DNA of 64,000 nt, from contig CM055093.1 in assembly GCA_029204225.1 (NCBI GenBank), positions 4,058,056 through 4,122,055 of the forward strand, given 5' to 3'. The notes under the pieces are model-generated. The model did not search any database. It was not told where the DNA came from and worked only from the letters and a program-made list of their open reading frames with translations. Both the position numbers and the translations under genes were made by a program. Source of the DNA: Diphasiastrum complanatum. Lineage: Eukaryota; Streptophyta; Lycopodiopsida; Lycopodiales; Lycopodiaceae. This document shows positions 53,426-64,000 of this stretch, in pieces; position 1 is the first letter of the stretch, and each line of letters opens with the position of its first letter.

Positions 53426-54962
53426 TCAGTGTTGATGTGGGCGATTACAATGACGGCTTTCCCTCTCATATTCTTCTCTCTAATGTGATCGCACACTCTA
53501 CATTTTCCATTCCTACTTATGTCTTTTACACTAGATTGACTGCACGCTAGCTCAGCTCATAATTTGCTTGTGGGCTGTATTTTCGTGCATATGTCATAAG
53601 TAGCAAAAAGCCAGTCTTCTCTTTTAATTTAGAATGGCATGCGCTTTTATGTTTGGGTTTTATAGGGAGGACATTTCTTAGAATTTGGCTGAATCTCTTC
53701 ATCTACTCTTTAGTCTGAGTCACGGATCTTGTGAGCAATACTGCGGCACTGCCTTGTACTTCTTTCTGTCCTTGATATGACGCTGGGTTTCGAAATGGTT
53801 AATTTAGATGAGAATGGGAATGCTGCATACGTCTGAACTTTTCCATGCACTGGTGAATTTTGATTTGGAAGTTTTTCAGCTTAGTTTTCTTTTTTTTTAA
53901 GTCCTAAGGACTCCTAACAGCAAAACCGGCATGTTACGTGCACTTTGTGGATGACATGAGTTTCTATGTTTGTGTGCTCAGATTTTGTGAGCAAACCCTT
54001 GGGAGTCTTCTCCTGGAAAAAGGGCATTTGCAGATGGTGACTTCAGATTCTACCCAGGAAACTGAAAAGTTTAGGTAGTCATGCTGCAGTAATTCTTTAT
54101 GGCATACAATTGAAGTTACCGATTTCGTTTAAACACTTCTCATTCTTGTGAATGCTGTAGCTGACATAGTTGCAAAAATATCCGTGCATACCGGCCAACA
54201 TCTGCCTGCCTATGGGAGGAAGGTCTATGGTGTGTATAAGGGATGTATACATAAGCTAATTTGGTGCAATAAAAAAGTGTAGAAATTAAGAAATGAAAAA
54301 GTGAAGCACCTCTCAACAAATACCAATAAGTTTAAATTTTGGACTCAAACAAGCTAAAGATCTAATGTGACCACAACTACTTGGGGTATTGAAGCACAGT
54401 TAGTTCTTACCTGTACCATGGCTGCCTTACAGATCTCTCATATTATTTGGTTTTCAAAGGTAAGCACATAGTCATCACACAATCTTCCGTCTTCACTACT
54501 TTCAAATTTGATATATTATTTACTCCCAATGTAGTCGACAGGTTGCTTTACCCAACCAATTGAGAACGAAGAATGTTTGTGCTATGTGGTGTTCTGTTAA
54601 ATCATAGCATGAGGCCAAGATCTGTGAATCGATTCTAGATTCAGGTAAACTCTTACAAAGACCTACTGAGATGAAACATCTCCAGCCAACTCTTGTCCCT
54701 TTTCTTAGAAACTCTCGTGAGTGACTGCTACATTTTTCTCTTTGAATGTTTATGATGCCATGTCTATTTGGAAATAAGTTCATGTTTTCATCTGCGTCAA
54801 CCTTTTGAGAGAAATCAAGGGTTGCTAGTAATGCACTCCTTACAAAACACCATCTTCGGTTCAATCTCTGAGACGTGAAGTGCAACTGATTTGTGGACCT
54901 GGATCTAGGCCATATTTAAGTCCTCTTTTGTAGTCAAACTAGAGGCGATGCTTATTCCTCAG
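53426..54962. other. No gene recognised
   Basis: AT-rich, intron-like or intergenic DNA. A possible first exon (ATG at 54,418, MAALQISHIIWFSK, then GTAAGC at 54,460) could belong to the gene with the exon at 55,728, but nothing else supports it. Confidence 0.3.
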
Positions 54963-55124
54963 GATCCAAAGGAAAAGCAGGACTCCTGAATCAACACAGC
55001 TGGAAGTTCCGAAAATGATAGAACCTGTTTAGGTTCTGTACGATGCTTTTCTTCACTAAGACCCTTTTTGTGATAGAATGACATCAGCTGTGTTGATTCA
55101 GGAGTCCTGCTTTTCCTTTGGATC
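54963..55124. ncRNA. Perfect 40-bp inverted repeat (candidate hairpin RNA)
   Basis: The arm 54,963-55,002 (starting GATCCAAAGGAAAAGCAGG) is the exact reverse complement of 55,085-55,124 (starting CAGCTGTGTTGATTCAGG), with an 82-bp loop. Inside the loop AGAACCT gttt AGGTTCT forms a second 7-bp stem. Transcribed, this would give a 40-bp perfect stem, a possible small-RNA precursor. It could equally be a fold-back transposon or a recent inverted duplication; I see no target duplication next to the arms. Confidence 0.5.
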
Positions 55125-55727
55125 TCTTTTTCGTCCTTATGTTTGGCACTATTTGCTCTACACTTATACTCATTCGTTGGTAGTCGATGTTTCAGTCAGT
55201 AGAAGCTATCATCTTATCTTCTAAATTCTTTAAAACAACCAACAATACAGGGGGATTCCATATATGTATAAATCTTAACTTGATCAATCATCCTTTTGGT
55301 TCTGATGCCACAGCATTGAATCCTTTTTTGAACGTTATCAGATTTTGCATATTCACATGAAGAAGATGCACAGTGTTTTAGTGAGACTCAAATGCTAAAT
55401 AGACTGTTTAACAATTACATTCACAAAACTAAATTTAAACATGCTATTCTGATTTTGAGACTTCATCAACTATCAAAATTTCATTAAGCATGCTTTTGAC
55501 ATCCAACTTTGAAGTTAACCATCCACTCGTTTTTCTTTTCAATCTCAATATAAGCTCAAAAATTCAAACCAATCTGAGATTGTTTTAGTTGGGAGAAGTT
55601 GCTCATATTTGCGGCAACCTCTACCACTCCAGAGAATTTGATTCTCGCACTTGCACTTCAGTTTATAGTAATTGATTCTCTTTGTAAGTTTCAAAAGAAT
55701 CATAGTTCGAGTTTGCTCTATTTTCAG

Positions 55728-55852
55728 GTTTGTGGTGGACCATCCAGTCCTGTTCAAAATGCCCGAATTGCATGCAGATGATGAGAAGCGCATATTGGAT
55801 GGACTGTATTTCCTAAAGGACGAGTTTGAAGGTGTCTACACCTTATCAACAG
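55728..55852 (+). CDS. Exon of a stress-response A/B-barrel (Dabb) protein
   Basis: A 125-nt open stretch between TTTTCAG (55,721-55,727) and GTATCG (55,853). It reads FVVDHPVLFKMPELHADDEK, then RILDGLYFLKDEFEGVYTLS and TG. The (V/I)(D/E)H(V/P)VLFK...L..LKDE..GV..LS.G pattern is that of the first half of Dabb domains found in small plant stress and defence proteins. The second half, which normally carries a TH-x-(L/F) strand and an H..H segment, is not found nearby, so either it lies beyond recognition or this is a gene fragment. It is the best candidate for host coding sequence in the window. Confidence 0.5.
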
Positions 55853-56370
55853 GTATCGGTGTTCATAATTTTCATATGATCCAGTCATGCACTAAAGAGA
55901 GCTGATCAGCCTTCTCCTATTTGTGATGATTTTTGAATTGGATGAATCAGACCTGTCTGAAATAATTTAGGCCTCTCTGTACATATTTAGCTAAGCGGCT
56001 AAGATTTCTTCTTTTGTGACCCTTTCTTATGAGTAAGCAAGATATATAAACATTAACTAGCAATTTTTTGAAAGTTAATGTTTTGATCTTTGGACGTGGT
56101 ATCTCCTTATACGTCTTGTCATACTAGGTAGGATATTTGTGCCATTGTCATTCCAGTACAAGTTCTGGTAGGATTTATTCGATTATTATGTTTCTTCTCC
56201 TTTTAATTTTGATGAAAATTCCAAGTTTTATAGAGAGGGAGATGAAGCCTTAATGATGTATTCAAGGTTAGTGTGTGACTTAAGTATTATTATATTGACA
56301 TTATGATATTGCTTGCCTCCATTGTATTACATTATCAAGCTTCTGCCAATACTTGTTCTTGTGAGAGTTG
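55853..56370. other. No gene recognised
   Basis: AT-rich DNA after the Dabb-like exon, intron or intergenic. Confidence 0.4.
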
Positions 56371-56375
56371 ATCTC

Positions 56376-56424
<49 letters not shown>
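56369..56424. repeat. CT microsatellite
   Basis: (TC)n of about 25 units, clean apart from the first few bases. Confidence 0.95.
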
Positions 56425-56426
<2 letters not shown>

Positions 56427-56610
56427 AGAATCAGAACATGTAGTGGTTAATAAATGACATCATCAAAACAGAATTGTTGTATTGAGGAAAAATATGCACA
56501 TAATGTGATTTTAATGGACAGTCTGTAGAAAGTTCATACGCTCAAAATGAGTTTTGTGACAGGTAGATCTCTTGGTTTATTTACATACGTTGATTGATTA
56601 AACAAAAAAG

Positions 56611-57181
56611 TGTAGAAAACCCGGCTCACTGGCCACGTGCACGCATGCGGGCCGCGCGTTGGGATCCCACCCCCAACCGCCTAGCCACCCGCTTATCTGC
56701 CTGACCCCAAAAGGGCCGGTACCAGGTACCAGGGGACAGGAGATAATGTGCAACTGCTTCTTATGAAGAGGAGAATCTAAGGCCCCTAATTACTTATGGG
56801 ACAAGTGTGTAGGAAATGGCACCGTTGGGCGCACTCAATGACAGCCGCAGCTTTTGTGCTTGCGCCATCGTCTCCAACACCCCCACTCAAGCAAGCACAA
56901 ACAAAGGAACCCCCTCTTGGCTCTGATACCATGTAGAAAACCTGGCTCACTGGCCACGTGCACACGTGCGGGCCGCGCGTTGGGATCCTACCCCCCAGCT
57001 TATCTGCCTGACCCCAAAAGGGCTGGTACCAGGGGACAAGAGACAATGTGCAACTGCTTCTTATGAAGAGGAGAACCTAAGGCCCCTAATTACTTATGGG
57101 ACAAGTGTGTAGGAAATGGCACCATTGGGCGCAATGACAGCCGCAGCTTTGTGCTGGCTTGCACCATCGTCTCCTCCAACA
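56611..57181 (-). mobile_element. TRIM retrotransposon with AAAAG target duplication
   Basis: 571 bp. Two terminal direct repeats, 56,611-56,879 (269 bp) and 56,932-57,181 (250 bp), each starting TGTAGAAAACC and ending TCCAACA on the plus strand. The 52-bp interior holds a primer site next to the right repeat (TGGCTCTGATACCA, reverse complement TGGTATCAGAGCCA) and a polypurine tract next to the left repeat (GAGTGGGGG on the minus strand). Flanking AAAAG at 56,606-56,610 and 57,182-57,186 is the target duplication. There is no coding capacity, so it moved by using proteins of another element. The ORFs across it are artefacts of its GC-rich sequence. Confidence 0.93.
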
Positions 57182-57186
57182 AAAAG

Positions 57187-59932
57187 ACCCTCTGAGATGG
57201 TCGAAGTGGATTTTATGAAAGAATACAAGTATCTTTTGTTTTTGCTCTCTGGCTTGGACTGAAAGATTTGTGGTAAATGACTTTAAGTTATTTAAGAAGG
57301 TTGTTATATGAGGGACCTGTGATTTTGAGGAAATTGAAGCAACTCTTTGACTTTTGAAGCCTTAGCAATGTTCTCTTTTGTTGTGACATGCAGAGCAGGA
57401 ATATTTTCATGATGTAGGCTAATATAGAGAGAGTGAATTGAAATGTTTAGCCATGCATATGTGGGGTCACAAAAACAAACCCATATTCTACTTGCTTGGC
57501 TGAAAATATGCCACCGCAATGACAAGTTTAAAGGAAATTCATTTTATGAGAAGATTGAAGGATGTGCATCTATAGAAGCTTACATAAGTTGCATTATGGA
57601 ATCACAAATATACCTAGATGTTCTTCACGTGCTTGGTGGCTTGTCACTCATAAGGAAAAGGTTCAGAAAGGCAAAAGGTCAGACAACAAAAGCCACAATG
57701 ATAAGGAAATATTCCTTAAAATGAATAATGCAATATTTTCAAGATTGGATGAATCTGTGGACAGGAAATGTTACTAAAAGTAATGATTCAGTTGACATGC
57801 TTATGTTAAGAAAATTAGTCATTTTCTAGATTTAGTGTGAACTTACATGATGTAAGGTTGGAAATGAGAAGGTGGTTCAAAGTTCAAACCCAAGTGAATG
57901 TGATAGTCAGACATGTCAAAGTTAGAAACAAAAGACCACTCTTGAACCAGGAGAGCTTGCAAGAGTTGGCATAGAGTTCAACATAGGCTATCCATCTCAT
58001 GATTGACGAAAGCTCTTTTCTCACCAAGCATCTTATGTGAAACTTACTTGACATAGTCTAAATGTTAGTTGGTAGGGCTACAGGCCCTGCAGAGTAGGCA
58101 TGCTAGAGAACGCCCCCTCTTGATGACCTCTTTTTTGCACCCATGCCTTCATGCTGCCGTGGACTGCACTTTAAAAAATGTCTAGGTGAACTTGTCTCGG
58201 ACTATACACAGGCCCGGACTGACCTAGTCATGTCTTTCCATTCTGTGGGGTTTGATCTTTTGGTTTTTTAGAAGAATTCTTTACTAGCCGTTGAGAGTAA
58301 TTTGGTCTCAGCTTAATCCTTTTCTTCACAATTTCTGTCATCATATGCTTTCTTCTAGCATTCTTTCATAAGATGGCATGATTCTTTACAATAATTGAAC
58401 TTTACTTCCTTGTTACCTGGCTGTCTTTGATTGCAAGACGTTTCAGCGGCATTTTTCCTTTACTGCTGTTGCCTTCAATTCTTATTATTCCCAAGCTTTT
58501 TCCTTCGCTACCTGTAATTTAAGCCTGTAACAAGACTAGATAAAATGGGAGTAAATTGATTATATGTGGGGGTAAACTTCCTGAACGGCGCATTACTGCC
58601 TCTAGATCTTTGTTTATATTCCAGTTGCAGCCAGTTGGTCATAAAGAGCTTGTACAATTTCAATATGAACTGCCATTAAGTCCCCTTGTTTCATCTTTTA
58701 TTGCATCAATCTACATCTTATTAGCCATGTTCCTGTTTTCAAACATTTCAAGTGATGCACATCATACCTCCAAGTTTCTTACATGTATGCTTACTTACTT
58801 GAAGAAGTAAGCTCTCAGATAAAGTTAATTGGAGTAGTGCTTTTGCTTTATTATTCTGCTTAATCCAAAGTTTTGCAAGCTCATCTTATTTTTACCACAG
58901 ACACCAGATCGTTTTCCAAACAAGTAGATTGCTAATATCAATACCTGGAACTTATCCCCTTCTAGCTTGTCACTTATGAGATGATCTTTTATTGCTGAAT
59001 CAGCCAAGTTGAAAGAAGATACTTGAACACTTCGCTCTTCACAAAGAGTTTTCATTTATACTACGGTGAAGAGATCTTAAAAAATACCTGGGCACTGTAA
59101 TTTTTACTCGTCATCTTCTTCAATGCGTAGTCAAAATAGGCTTTATCATGTGGGATTCATGTCACCTACAACAGCTATTCAGTACTGCAATAGCCATAAA
59201 ATTGTTTCGAAGCATATAAGAATTCTTTGTGTGATCCCTTACAATCTACTTCTTCTTTAAGCAAGATGTCACATGGCTGATCTGCTGGTATCTATTGCTT
59301 GCTTCAGATCTTCAGAGTAGTACTTCAATATTGACTCCTTGATGCAAGGGAAAAGAAATTAGCACAATTTTCCATGCTTCACACTACGAGAAAATGGCTG
59401 ATGTTTCCACAAAGACTTGCACAATGGTCAGCAAATGTGTGCCTCCTATGAAGCCCTTCCTGCAGAAGCAATGTCTGAATTTTGGCTGACTTTGCTTCAC
59501 GGTTCCTCCGTGCCTCACATTTGGGCTTGTTTCTTCAGAACTGGGTATTCTTTCTTGCTGCTTACAGTCGTGTTGTGTGGGTCTGCAATTTCTTCTTTGC
59601 CATTCTCAGATTTATCCTTGTTTCCTCTAATAGCTTCCTCCTTACTGTGAAATCATAATCAGTCATAATTATCAATGAATCCCACAGTATCCTCCTTTGA
59701 TCAGAAAGTTGTTTCAGTTACCATTCATAATGTGCATTCTTTGGTGTAAATTCCCTTGTTAAGTCAGTCAGTTTCAAGGCTGTCACAGTTGACATCAGGT
59801 TGGTTTGCCTCACTGGCTACATTACTTAGTAATTCCGACTTTAATTTCTTCACATTGGTCTCCTCAATAGGGTGATTGCAGGACATGCAGGGCTTCTCTT
59901 TTTGCTCCACAAACTAAATCACGTAGTATTTT
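57187..59932. other. Unassigned DNA, no gene recognised
   Basis: About 2.7 kb with short ORFs such as 57,443-57,724 and 58,556-58,810 that match nothing I know. A CAG before PVGHKELVQFQYELPLSPLV at about 58,629 looks exon-like but has no recognised family. Confidence 0.35.
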
Positions 59933-59946
59933 TGGCTCTGATACCA
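59933..59946 (-). other. Primer binding site of a decayed retroelement
   Basis: TGGCTCTGATACCA on the plus strand, i.e. TGGTATCAGAGCCA on the minus strand. The sequence to its right (TATTGGAATTCATGG...) would be the LTR end, with TG mutated to TA. No gag is seen on its left and the far LTR edge is not found. Confidence 0.5.
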
Positions 59947-60477
59947 TATTGGAATTCATGGTGTAAATCCTCCTACGGGAGATGAGTCAGAGCATTCAAC
60001 AGATTAATTACAATACTCTGTAGAAAAATGAACATGCGAACTGCTTGGGAGCTTGTATTACATAACTGAAAAATAGAAGTACAAGAAAGATGAAGTAGAT
60101 GGGATCACATCCTTTTACATCTGGTCAAGACATGTAAACTCCTTTCAAACTCTTTAAGGACCAGACCGTTATTACTTCATACTACTAGGCACTTAGGCCT
60201 ATTCACATGATTATTATGTTACATTTTTATGGGCATTTATTATTAACCTACAAAGTTGGCATTACAGCTCTTTTACTTCTAATATGTTTGCATATGACAA
60301 TCTTGTGATGGCATTTTTTGAGCATGACATGAAAATTCAAGTATTATAAACATATGCTTTAATTATTGACTACTTGCTTTATGTTTTATTCTGTTGTTTG
60401 CGCTACATGTTATATAGCATACCCATTTGTATGTGGTAGCCTTGTTATGTTCTATTTTTATCTATGAGGATGATATT

Positions 60478-61158
60478 TGTGATAACAATGCAGCAAAATA
60501 ATCCCATTTGATCCTAGAAATGATGGAGAAAGCACCTAGTTAAGATCCAAACAAGATCTAGAAGCTAGATTACTAATCAATGCAGTGATTCTTAGCTTAT
60601 CTTGGCTTGAACTCCATGAATTAGCTCCAAAACTCTTCACACGTGTGAAAGTATGGCCTGCTGCTACCTATGTACTGTACCTGCAACTCCAAACTCATTC
60701 AATCATCACAAAAAATCATATGCCAATAGCAGTCATCAATCAAATCATAGACTCAAACTAGTCAAGAAGGAAAATCTCGATTTTGCTCATAATTGGATGG
60801 AAATCCCATCACATATCTATACATGTAGAACTCGGATCTGAGCATATTAGGGATTCTATGTATTCATCATAACCTAACCCTAACATCTAACCTAAAGATC
60901 CACTTGATCCACCCTATTTAGGGTCAATGCCTTGAGATCCAAAGACAATGAGAAAAATGCTATTTTTAGCTCTTACTTTTTCTCTACCCTATCTATGCAC
61001 TCTTTGGACATATCTCAAAGGTACCATTTCAAAGCTAGGTTAATGATTTGACTTAGAATAAGGTATCCTATGCTTTTGGCACGTGTGACATCCCACAACA
61101 TGGTCTCAAGGTCATTTACAAGTGGTAATTGTGCAAACTAGCTTGTGTAAATTTAACA
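60478..61158 (-). repeat. 3' LTR of a minus-strand copia element (E1 family)
   Basis: 681 bp from TGTGATAACAATGCAGC to GTGTAAATTTAACA on the plus strand. Compared with the E1 LTR at 5,553 (682 bp) it shares AATGATGGAGAAA-like text, CACACGTGTGAAAGTA(T/C)GGCC, GGCACGTGTGACA and the terminal AACA. The polypurine tract on its right orients it as a 3' LTR on the minus strand. About 40 bp of internal sequence remain before unrelated DNA. Confidence 0.75.
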
Positions 61159-61169
61159 CTCCTCCTCAC
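61159..61169 (-). other. Polypurine tract
   Basis: Minus strand GTGAGGAGGAG directly before the LTR start TGTTAAAT. Confidence 0.75.
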
Positions 61170-61292
61170 AACTAGTTTGAAGATAACATAGACTTGCTTA
61201 TCAACCCTAGTGATGGGATATAAAATGACCCCTAAACAAGTTATCGATACGAAGAAAGTGGTGAGGGAGTCAGTCTATGTCTCGATTACAGT

Positions 61293-61570
61293 TCAAGCTA
61301 ACATAAATTCTTGGGACTGATTTATCGTAGAGACCGAGCCAATCAATTGTTCGAAGGCTTTCTGGTTCTCTACAGTCCAAGAAAAAGGTTCGTTCTTTTT
61401 CGAGAGTCTCACTAATGGAGAAATGAGGGAAGAATAGTTACTTAGAAACTTCCTATAATAGCCCACTCTCCCTAGGAAATATCGCAACTCTTTGAAGGTG
61501 GTGGGGGGTAGCATCAGTTTGAGTAAGTCAAGGACATCTGGGTCAGGCAATGGCCGCTAGGGTTTCTTAG
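61293..61570 (-). pseudogene. Ty3/gypsy RT-RNase H junction fragment
   Basis: Right to left: PLPDPDVLDLLKLMLPPTTF, KELRYFLGRVGYYRKFLSNY, SSLISPLVRLSKKNEPFSW, QKAFEQLIGSV. The FLGLxGYYR(R/K)FI and PL..L.KK...F.W...C..AF pattern is typical of the gypsy RT thumb to RNase H segment. A stop in the upstream reading and loss of the domains on both sides show that it is a scrap. It lies about 125 bp from the copia 3' LTR, so two fragments of different origin are joined here. Confidence 0.88.
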
Positions 61571-62399
61571 AATCAATCGGCTTATATCTTGCTTATTAGA
61601 AATTCACAATAACCGAAGCAAGTGTTTACAAAGTTCAATTCATGTTCCGTAGTTTAGACAGAAATGTAGTTTGTACAGTCAAAGCAGCGTGATTTTATAA
61701 TTCACAAACAACACTTTGTTTTAATGTGTGTTCATAAACAAAGTCTTCAAGTATTAATTAGCGAGACAGGTAGCAAATGAAATGTAGGTTTAGTGTTTCC
61801 CTTTATGCGGCTATTTTGGCCTTGCAAATACCAGGCGTTCAGCTTACCCAACAAATGCCAAACCTGCAATAACTGGCTTATTTCGAGAATTTGGACAATT
61901 ATGTTATTATTAACACAGTGATACTATAAGCCCGAAGTCTTCTTATGATACAATCACTCCAACTTCCAAATGGGTATGGCAATAAAGTTGCTTCAAAGTC
62001 GGTTTAAAAAGGTCCCAACAATTGTTGGCCCAATGACCTTCACAACTCTTGGCAACATTTATAGATTTAAATGCAATGGTGGTCGGGTTTCTATTCACCA
62101 ATGACCTATGCGCAACTTATTTGGAAACCTCAATTGACTGCTGGTCGGGATAATAAGCCGTAGGTAGAGTTTTGGAATTAGCCACAGATTACTAGAGATA
62201 TGGCTCTACGCAGGGCTGTGATTATTGGCAAACCAACAGACAGAGATAGATGGCCCACAAGGAGAGACTGGGCTCAGGAATGAACAAGAGCCTCAACAAT
62301 GTAATACGCTTAAGGACCTCTAGATAGGCCTGCTTAGTTCACGCTCAACTATGTTGAAATATCAGTGATGGAGAGCCCTCTATGTGCTTCAAATGGGCC
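61571..62399. other. No gene recognised
   Basis: Unassigned DNA between the gypsy scrap and the purine-skewed region. Confidence 0.4.
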
Positions 62400-63069
62400 T
62401 TAGGCACGGAATGACCACAGGCCAAGCTTCTCTAGCCTGTTGGCAAAGGTCCGTAAGCAGGAATAGGAGTGGGGATAAGGGCACAAATAAATAGTTGATG
62501 AGGGCACGAACCTCAACAGATGGCCAGGTAGCCTATGGGATGGTGGGCAAACTCGCAGGTCAGATAAAAGTAGAGGTCGTAGGACAGGGGCAGAGAAAGA
62601 GGTCGCAAGCAAATGGATCTGATGGCACATAGGCAGGATCATGGAGCGCAAATAGGCAGGCAGCGAGCAAGCAAGAGAGGAGGCAGCGGGCCACCGTAGG
62701 CAGGATGGTCCGTGGACAAGCAGAAGGATGAATAAACCCACAGGTAGGGCTGCAAAGAGGGTGGATAGGGAGCGTTGGGCAAGGGTGAACAGGTCAGATT
62801 AGTTTGATCAACAGAGGTAGCGCTGATCAACAGAGGTAGCCTAGACCAATCAGGCAGATGAAGGTTGCAGGGCAGAAGGAATCCGCTGACAGATCCACAT
62901 GCAGATTCGCAAAGAGGGAGCGTTGCAAGAGAAGGAGGTGGGAGCAGGACACAGAGGTCGCTAGTAGACTTTTCCACAGAAGCAGGGATCGTGGAAGATA
63001 GGACCCCGCAGACTGGCTGAAACATGCCTTTCTTTCACGCAAACAAGAAATGGAAAGGGCCGCTAACAA
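62400..63069. other. Purine-skewed, GC-richer non-coding stretch
   Basis: The plus strand is rich in AG, with CAGATAG, GGCAGG and GGTAGC words. GATCAACAGAGGTAGC is tandemly doubled at 62,806-62,839. The minus-strand ORFs here (Pro/Leu/Ser-rich) overlap in two frames and follow this composition, so I do not call them genes. Confidence 0.5.
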
Positions 63070-64000
63070 AAGAGTGGGGATCAGATTAAGGGAGTGATGG
63101 TCGCTACAATTGGGTTCTCAGATTTGTTGTCACAGTCACAACACACATTTCTGAGGTTAAGCAAAATTGGAACTAAGAGTCAGACCATGAACTGATATTC
63201 TTTCAAGAATGTGTTGAACTGGACAGCAGAGATGGCCTTCTACATAGCAGAGAATGAAGTGGGCCTTAAGCAAATAATGGAACAGGGTTTTAGGCCACTC
63301 GCAGATAGGAAAAATGGGCTACAAACCAACGACTTGTTGAACTCAATGTTCAACGATTTTTAAAACTGTAAAAGGGCTTTGATTAGTAATGGATAGATCA
63401 GAAGGGTAGCCAACAATAATGGATAGGTCTACACAAAGATTTTTTGATCACAAATTGCAGGGATTTCTACTAGGCTGTACACTAGTAATGAATAATCACA
63501 ATTAATTTTCCAGAACTTAAAGACTCAATCATACAGTCTATCACATATAGAACTGTAAGTAAATCTATTAAACACTCTTAGAGCAACATATCATCAATCT
63601 TCACTTTCATATCTCTGCAAAAAGAAATATGAGCAAGGTTCCCCACACTTTCAACACCTGCAACCACAGGGTTAGAGGCAGCAAAGACAAAGAGAAATGA
63701 ATCTGCTAATGGACAGCAAGGGATCTTCTAATCCCCACAATCTGCAAGCAAATGTCAAGACATCAAAGAGATAGAAAATGAAATGCCACAATACCAGGGT
63801 CTGCAATCACAAGATAAGGGACTGCAAAAGTAAACAACACCACATCTGATTCCACAAATGAAATGGTGAAAACTCAATGCTAAAGATCAAACCAGTGAAT
63901 CAATAGCAGTGAAATGGAATACACAGCAAGGTGGAAGAGGCTGAGAGTAGAGGCACCAAGCACAACAGCTTCTTCTCCTTCCTTCTCTCTTCACCTTCTC
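63070..64000. other. No gene recognised to window end
   Basis: A-rich, with words such as CAGCAAAGACAAAGAGAAATG; ends in a pyrimidine run (63,972-64,000). It could be an LTR or leader of an element that continues beyond the window. Confidence 0.35.

Noticed and set aside
56786-57066. Overlapping ORFs on both strands in the TRIM element
   Set aside because: They lie across a terminal repeat, primer site and interior of a TRIM, which has no coding capacity; their length follows from GC-rich composition.
57443-57777. Two overlapping ORFs (93 and 71 residues) as a host gene
   Set aside because: No recognised motif; overlapping frames and lack of splice or start support point to chance.
62400-63069. 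Three overlapping Pro/Leu/Ser-rich minus-strand ORFs (up to 128 residues)
   Set aside because: Different frames of one purine-skewed tract overlap; no domain, signal peptide or splice pattern supports a gene.

Overview
This window is nuclear DNA from a land plant with a repeat-rich genome. The evidence is Ty1/copia and Ty3/gypsy retrotransposons primed by initiator-Met tRNA (TGGTATCAGAGCC-type binding sites), CACTA/En-Spm transposons with TNP2-type transposases split by GT-AG introns, a TRIM element, and long CT microsatellites. The sequence does not fix the lineage. Nearly every coding stretch belongs to a transposable element, and almost all are broken by stops, frameshifts, deletions or later insertions. 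There is no operon logic; the layout is a nest of insertions.

Layout. 0.4-1.1 kb: gypsy integrase remnant (minus). 2.0-2.2 kb: copia gag scrap. 3.4-6.2 kb: 5' half of a minus-strand copia element with a complete gag ORF and its 5' LTR. 6.8-8.4 kb: decayed copy of an unrecognised coiled-coil ORF. 8.4-9.4 kb: copia integrase piece (minus), cut by a plus-strand copia element with LTR at 9.4-9.9 kb and gag at 10.6-11.6 kb. 12.6-14.0 kb: minus-strand copia RT/RNase H and 3' LTR with a LINE-like scrap inside. 14.0-18.1 kb: plus-strand copia element C, cut in RNase H by another LTR (18.09-18.82 kb). 19.2-21.5 kb: decayed CACTA pieces. 21.5-25.3 kb: 5' half of a gypsy element. 25.3-26.4 kb: fragment of a 1.1-kb LTR family. 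26.5-29.96 kb: 3' end of a minus-strand gypsy element with integrase C terminus, the second copy of the coiled-coil ORF, polypurine tract and LTR. 29.96-30.86 kb: TNPA-like CACTA gene fragment.

33.93-41.70 kb: a complete CACTA-superfamily element with CACAA termini, TTT target duplication, divergent TNPA-like and TNP2 genes, GTCGCA-rich subterminal repeats and long CT tracts. 42.10-51.37 kb: copia element D with both LTRs and a CTCAT target duplication, itself interrupted by a 2.9-kb unknown insert and by a 1,143-bp solo LTR with its own TTCAC duplication.

51.4-60 kb is the least transposon-dense part. It has an ATTCAC/GATC minisatellite, a perfect 40-bp inverted repeat (54,963-55,124), one plausible host exon of a stress-response A/B-barrel (Dabb) protein (55,728-55,852), a TRIM retrotransposon with AAAAG target duplication, and long unassigned AT-rich DNA. 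60.5-61.6 kb holds a copia 3' LTR and a gypsy RT scrap; the rest is purine-skewed non-coding DNA.

The strongest points for a second look are the repeated coiled-coil accessory ORF downstream of gypsy integrase, the perfect hairpin, the CACAA-ended CACTA element, and the datable nest inside copia D. I found no clearly new biological system.
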